From the NCBI RefSeq assembly GCF_004138165.1, contig NZ_RYFF01000027.1, forward strand, positions 19,820 through 83,819: a stretch of DNA of 64,000 nt. Reading direction: 5' to 3'. The DNA is from Candidatus Chloroploca sp. Khr17 (GTDB lineage: Bacteria; Chloroflexota; Chloroflexia; Chloroflexales; Chloroflexaceae). A program made the position numbers and the translations under genes. The notes below the pieces were generated by a model. That model searched no databases, was not told where the DNA came from, and saw nothing but the letters and a program-made list of their open reading frames with translations. Every line of letters starts with the position of its first letter. The first letter of the stretch is position 1. Positions 60,807-64,000 of this stretch are shown in pieces.

Positions 60807-61775
60807 TTAGGCATATACGCCTTCGCGCACCTCCGCCCCATCGGGATACGGTGATGCTTCCGCAAACGCCTGCGCATCGTCGAGTTCGGCCTCAATCCGG
60901 GCCAATATTTCCGCCAAACGCGCATCATCGAGCAGGCCCTGCTCCCGTAACGTGGCCTCAAAGCGCATAATGGGATCGCGCTCGGCCCACGTTTGCAGCA
61001 ATTCGTTGGGCACATAGGCCATATTGTCGTGAATCGCGTGCCCGCGCATCCGCATCGTCTTGCCTTCGATCAGCGTCGGTCCACCCCCATCCCGCGCCCG
61101 CTCAACCGCCGCATGCACGACTGCATAAACCGCCTCAAAATCGTTGCCATCAACAATTTGCCCCGGCATACTATAACCCGCTGCCCGCTCGGCAATATGC
61201 TCGATCCGCATCTGCCGCGCTAGCGGCGTCGAGTAGGCGTACTGGTTGTTCTCACAGATAAAAACTACCGGCACCTGAAAGACCGAGGCCCAGTTGAGCG
61301 CCTCATGCGCCACACCTTGACTCGCGCTGCCATCACCAAAAAAAGCCATCGCAACCCGTGGCTCGCCTTTCAGCTTGAAGGCATGGGCAACCCCAACAGT
61401 AACCGGGGTCGAGGCAGGCAGGTGGCTGATAAAACCGATGAGCCCTAGACTCAAATCACCCATCCCATGCAGATTCGCATCACGCCCCCGACTTACCCCG
61501 GTACTCCGCCCAAGAAACTGCGCCACAATCCGCCGTGGCGTCAACCCACGCACCAGGTACGTGCCAAGATCACGGTGCATCGGCGCACAGACATCGTCAG
61601 GCCCAAGCGCCATCCCCGCCGCGACACTCAACGCCTCGTGCCCGATTTGCGAGAAGTAACCCCCGACAATCTTGCTCTGCTTGTGCAAAAAGGTTCCCCG
61701 GTCATCCAACGCCCGCGTCAGTCGCATCCAATAGTGCGCTTCAATCAGCTTGTCAGCCGTAAGTTCCATATGCAT
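60807..61775 (-). CDS. 2-oxoacid dehydrogenase (pyruvate/branched-chain) E1 component, alpha subunit
   Basis: The start MHMELTADKL (ATG 61775) has GAGGGAG upstream; a GTG 18 bp further is an alternative. The 322-aa TPP enzyme has the alpha-subunit motifs FFGDGSASQGVAHEALNWAS (GDG...) and VFICENNQYAYSTP (NN), plus MRGHAIHDN near the phosphorylation-loop position. It decarboxylates a 2-oxoacid with TPP. The E1-beta and E2 genes that normally follow are not in the window (an unknown gene lies downstream). Confidence 0.92.
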   Translation of the reverse strand: MHMELTADKLIEAHYWMRLTRALDDRGTFLHKQSKIVGGYFSQIGHEALSVAAGMALGPDDVCAPMHRDLGTYLVRGLTPRRIVAQFLGRSTGVSRGRDANLHGMGDLSLGLIGFISHLPASTPVTVGVAHAFKLKGEPRVAMAFFGDGSASQGVAHEALNWASVFQVPVVFICENNQYAYSTPLARQMRIEHIAERAAGYSMPGQIVDGNDFEAVYAVVHAAVERARDGGGPTLIEGKTMRMRGHAIHDNMAYVPNELLQTWAERDPIMRFEATLREQGLLDDARLAEILARIEAELDDAQAFAEASPYPDGAEVREGVYA

Positions 61776-61880
61776 CGTCGCTCCCTCACTCACACCGCCG
61801 GGTCGGCCCGGTTCGCCTCCCTCTATTGTAGGCCCACACGACGCTTTCTGCCAATCCGCCCTAACCCCGCGATACCCTCC

Positions 61881-61927
61881 AACCAGGGTGGGAGCGAAGG
61901 CGTCCCACCCTCACTCCCACCCTGGTT
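61881..61927. repeat. inverted repeat upstream of E1-alpha gene
   Basis: AACCAGGGTGGGAG and its exact inverse CTCCCACCCTGGTT are separated by 19 bp. It belongs to the same structural class as 16438 and 19918. Confidence 0.75.
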
Positions 61928-62062
61928 GTCAATTCTCCCTCCTTCTTCCAGATCTCTTCACCAGATTCTCCCGACTCTGTACTACCATCAACTTGCAGAA
62001 TCGTGTGACATATATACAATAGAACGCACGTAGAAGGTGTCTGCCACGAAGGAGCGGAGACG

Positions 62063-62761
62063 ATGCAAGATCAATACACAGTGATGCTAGCCTTGCAGGA
62101 CTACATGACGGTTATCTTTTCGGCTATCGGTCTGATCATTTTGACCCGTATGATGATGCAGATGGATCGTTCAATTGGGCGCATGGCAACCATCGGTGCC
62201 ATCTTGATCGTGCTCGGTGGGCTCCTCAAAGCCTCAGGCAAGCTGATCATTTCGGCCACTGGCACCGAGATTGGCTGGATGTACCATGGTCTTTTCCCCA
62301 TGATCGCCCCTGGTTTTACGATCTTCGGCTGGTCGCTCTATCAGGTTCGGCGCATGCTTCGCGAACAGCCCCCCCTCAAACGCCCCTGGATGGTACCCGC
62401 GATTGTGATCGGGCTCTTTGCTGTCTTCTCCGTCGTTATTGGTCAAGCTGGCGGTCCGTGGCGCGTGCCCTTGATTTTGCTGGCCTCGATTGGCAACATC
62501 GGGATGCTCGTCATGCTCATGCTGGCCGCCTGGGGCCGCAAAATGTGGACAACTGGCGCACTCTTTCTGACCACGATGCTTGTGGTGCTGCTGATGTCCC
62601 AGATGGCCAATATGACCTTTAACACGATCGCCATGGTGTGGTTCGAGCAGATCAGTCAGAGCATCGCCCAGGCCCTCTTCGCCCTCGGCGCATGGCAGTA
62701 TAGCCAGGCCATCGAGACCACCTACATTCGCCGTATGGTCGTCAGCCCGGCCGGTTTTTAA
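62063..62761 (+). CDS. seven-helix membrane protein, unknown function
   Basis: The 232-aa product (GAAGGAGCGG before the ATG) has about seven transmembrane helices, with clusters of methionine in helices 1 and 2 (ILTRMMMQMDRSIGRMATI) and IGNIGMLVMLMLAAWGRKMW. The topology recalls small bacterial seven-helix proteins, but no retinal-type lysine or other family mark is visible. It is a single gene ended by a strong bidirectional terminator. Confidence 0.7.
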   Translation: MQDQYTVMLALQDYMTVIFSAIGLIILTRMMMQMDRSIGRMATIGAILIVLGGLLKASGKLIISATGTEIGWMYHGLFPMIAPGFTIFGWSLYQVRRMLREQPPLKRPWMVPAIVIGLFAVFSVVIGQAGGPWRVPLILLASIGNIGMLVMLMLAAWGRKMWTTGALFLTTMLVVLLMSQMANMTFNTIAMVWFEQISQSIAQALFALGAWQYSQAIETTYIRRMVVSPAGF

Positions 62762-62783
62762 ACCTTCCCTTTTTCTCCTTGTC

Positions 62784-62830
62784 TGTGCGCAGCAAAAAAG
62801 CCAGCTATGCTGGCTTTTTTGCTGCGCACA
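62784..62830. terminator. bidirectional rho-independent terminator
   Basis: TGTGCGCAGCAAAAAAGCCAGC, TAT, then an exact inverse: a 22-bp stem with internal A6 and T6 runs between two convergent genes. Confidence 0.93.
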
Positions 62831-62836
62831 AAATAA

Positions 62837-63421
62837 CTACTTCCCAAACAACTGATCCAGGATCGAGAGCAGTGTCTCCGGTGTCGGCGGCGTAAAAACG
62901 ACCGAGAGCGGGGCAACCCAACTCCATCGAATGATCCCCTCGGCATCAAGCACAAACGTCCCCGGCAACGGCACCCCCATCGCCGAACCCATGCCGTACC
63001 GATGAAAGACCGACCAGTCGCCATCACTCAACACCGGGTACGGGGCATTCAGCGTCTCAGCCACAAAGCTCGTCATCTCAAGCTCGGTGCTGCTTACGAC
63101 CAGCAATTCAGCCCCCCGCGCAACGAATTCACCGTGAGCTTCCCGCAAAGCATCCAGCTGCGGCGCACAGTGCGGTCAGAAGAAACGATCACTCACAATC
63201 CGTGACAGATTCAACACCACCGGACGACCGCGCAGCGCACTCAACGTGATCGTTCGCCCATACTCAATTTGTAGTTCACCCTCAGGACCTGAGACCATCT
63301 TTGCGTACGGGAGGGTGAAATCAGGTGCCATTTCACCAACCTGCGGTACTCCTTTGGGGCCACGGGGCTGAATGAATTCCCGGCGCCATTTGCCGGTCAT
63401 CGGAATAAACGGACGTGCCAT
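62837..63421 (-). CDS. redoxin/AhpC-TSA-like protein with in-frame UGA: probable selenoprotein
   Basis: Read through one TGA (63178..63176), the frame gives a 194-residue protein from ATG 63421 (AAGGAGG upstream) to the stop at 62837. Before the TGA it reads VGEMAPDFTLPYAKMV and ALRGRPVVLNL; after it, PHCAPQLDALREAHGEF, LLVVSS and GVPLPGTFVLDAEGIIRWSW. This is a complete peroxiredoxin/thioredoxin-fold order with no frame change. The TGA is residue 82 and falls exactly where the first cysteine of a CxxC active site belongs (F-F-U-P-H-C). A stem-loop follows at a SECIS-like distance. It is 1 bp after the SRPBCC gene, so co-translated. The alternative is a nonsense mutation or sequencing error. 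Confidence 0.75.
63143..63163 (-). promoter_or_regulatory. candidate bacterial SECIS hairpin
   Basis: On the minus strand, 12 nt after the UGA, CCGCA and TGCGG pair, with an inner GC/GC pair closing the loop TGGAT and a bulged TT. The apical loop is about 19 nt from the UGA and has a G in its first two bases, features described for bacterial SECIS elements. The fold was judged by eye. Confidence 0.45.
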
Positions 63422-63422
63422 C

Positions 63423-63884
63423 CTATCCTCCTTGCTCTTCGCAGACCTGCTTGAGCCGTTGCATCTGCACCCGCGCATCCCATCCCATCAGCGGCCCCAC
63501 CGTCGCCGGCCAGACCACATCAATCACCGGGACGCGCAGTTGATATTCAATGCGATTTTGAATCAATGTATGCTCAGGGTTTTGCTGCGGCATCCAATGC
63601 CACGCATCAAAACCTTCCCAAAACCCATCAAACGCCCACAGGATCAGCCCAGGCCGACGCTCGTGTACAACATACGAAGCCTGCAACAAACGTCCAAGCC
63701 CACTCAACGTCAACTGCCACCGTGTCCCCTGGTCAAACGTCCAGACCCCATCCACCGGCTCAAAGCGCACCGCCCCAGACATCCAACGCAACATCGGGTC
63801 GCGCTCAGTCATCACTGCTTCAACCCGCCCCATCGGCGCACGCACAACCACAAACTCTTCCAACAAATGCGTTCGCTCTATCAT
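63423..63884 (-). CDS. SRPBCC-family (START-like) protein
   Basis: The 153-aa helix-grip protein has VVRAPMGRVEAVMTERDPML at the start, a beta-strand series (GTRWQLTLSGLGRLLQASYV) and a long C-terminal helix (VGPLMGWDARVQMQRLKQVC). SRPBCC proteins bind hydrophobic ligands or act as cyclases/dehydratases; no specific one is indicated. It is the first gene of the operon with the redoxin, whose Shine-Dalgarno lies inside its 3' end. Confidence 0.78.
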   Translation of the reverse strand: MIERTHLLEEFVVVRAPMGRVEAVMTERDPMLRWMSGAVRFEPVDGVWTFDQGTRWQLTLSGLGRLLQASYVVHERRPGLILWAFDGFWEGFDAWHWMPQQNPEHTLIQNRIEYQLRVPVIDVVWPATVGPLMGWDARVQMQRLKQVCEEQGG

Positions 63885-63930
63885 ACCATCCCATCACTAT
63901 CTTTATTTCTTTTTGCATCCTCTTACACCC

Positions 63931-63959
63931 AGTATACCCCCAAATCTGTGCATTGTCCA
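63931..63959 (-). promoter_or_regulatory. sigma-70 promoter of SRPBCC/redoxin operon
   Basis: On the minus strand TGGACA (63959..63954), a 17-bp spacer and TATACT (63936..63931) lie about 47 bp upstream of the SRPBCC start codon. Confidence 0.75.
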
Positions 63960-63981
63960 CCTTTTGCACAGCCCCCCCCGT

Positions 63982-64000
63982 ACGGGCACGGCTTGCCCGT
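63982..64000. repeat. hairpin ACGGGCA-N5-TGCCCGT at right edge
   Basis: ACGGGCACGGCTTGCCCGT is a 7-bp stem with the same GTACGGGCAC start as the repeats at 60091. It may continue beyond the window. Confidence 0.6.

Noticed and set aside
63176..63178. Treating the redoxin as two separate genes or a pseudogene
   Set aside because: Both halves are in the same frame, the operon signals are intact, and the stop lies precisely on the redox position. Selenocysteine explains this better, although error or mutation is not excluded.

Overview
The window looks like chromosomal DNA from a GC-rich bacterium of the Chloroflexota, most likely the Chloroflexales (Chloroflexus, Roseiflexus or Oscillochloris type). 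This is an inference from the gene mix (UvsE repair nuclease, YaaH-type acetate carrier, many multi-PAS hybrid kinases, membrane GT-C glycosyltransferases), from the heavy load of dispersed palindromic repeats built on GACGCAAAGGCGC, and from general protein character. No rRNA or other definitive marker is present.

Positions 1 to about 19,300 form an accessory, defence-like island that ends at the 3' end of a tRNA-Leu gene (19314..19399, minus strand). It holds a decayed PIN toxin with its antitoxin, a C-terminal scrap of a type I DNA methylase, a secreted or anchored Thr/Pro-linker protein, and a two-gene unit that is the most unusual item here. That unit is a 1345-aa protein whose last 300 residues are a complete sigma-70 factor and whose first 1000 residues are an unrelated large module, followed 18 bp later by a 1659-aa DEAH helicase with a DUF1998-like C-terminus (DruE/DrmA superfamily). 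Next come an orphan 267-aa protein, two broken tyrosine integrases, an AlbA_2/ATPase regulator, and an NLR-like STAND ATPase with a composition-shifted repeat region, flanked by two tiny membrane proteins.

19,300 to 39,900 is mostly housekeeping and signalling: a Gdx/SugE exporter, VOC protein, patatin, YihY membrane protein, acetate carrier, UvsE, and a probable zinc-starvation operon (COG0523 GTPase, cysteine-poor L28 paralogue, FAD protein) with a good promoter overlapped by a palindromic operator. These are followed by a giant hybrid histidine kinase, an HD-GYP response regulator, a PAS/kinase/REC/LuxR fusion, a hicBA toxin-antitoxin pair lodged between two copies of the dprA 3' end, and dprA itself.

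39,900 to 58,100 is a long plus-strand surface-glycan cluster. It encodes a hexapeptide acyltransferase, DPM-type glycosyltransferases, a B12-binding radical SAM enzyme, two GT-C membrane glycosyltransferases, two GT4 enzymes, a small DMT-type flippase-like protein, a SIS-domain sugar isomerase, a DegT aminotransferase, an FAD oxidoreductase, a polyprenyl-phosphate sugar transferase and a Gfo/Idh dehydrogenase. One alpha/beta hydrolase is on the opposite strand. A strong terminator closes the cluster.

58,100 to 64,000 carries an atypical OmpR-type regulator, Hsp20, a lone dehydrogenase E1-alpha, a polytopic membrane protein of unknown role, and a two-gene minus-strand operon (SRPBCC protein plus a redoxin). 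In the redoxin an in-frame UGA sits exactly at the first redox position of a CxxC motif, so it is probably a selenoprotein.

Dispersed repeats are a theme throughout. One palindromic element, flanked by a 12-bp direct repeat, sits in frame inside a coding sequence, which indicates that the family is or was mobile.
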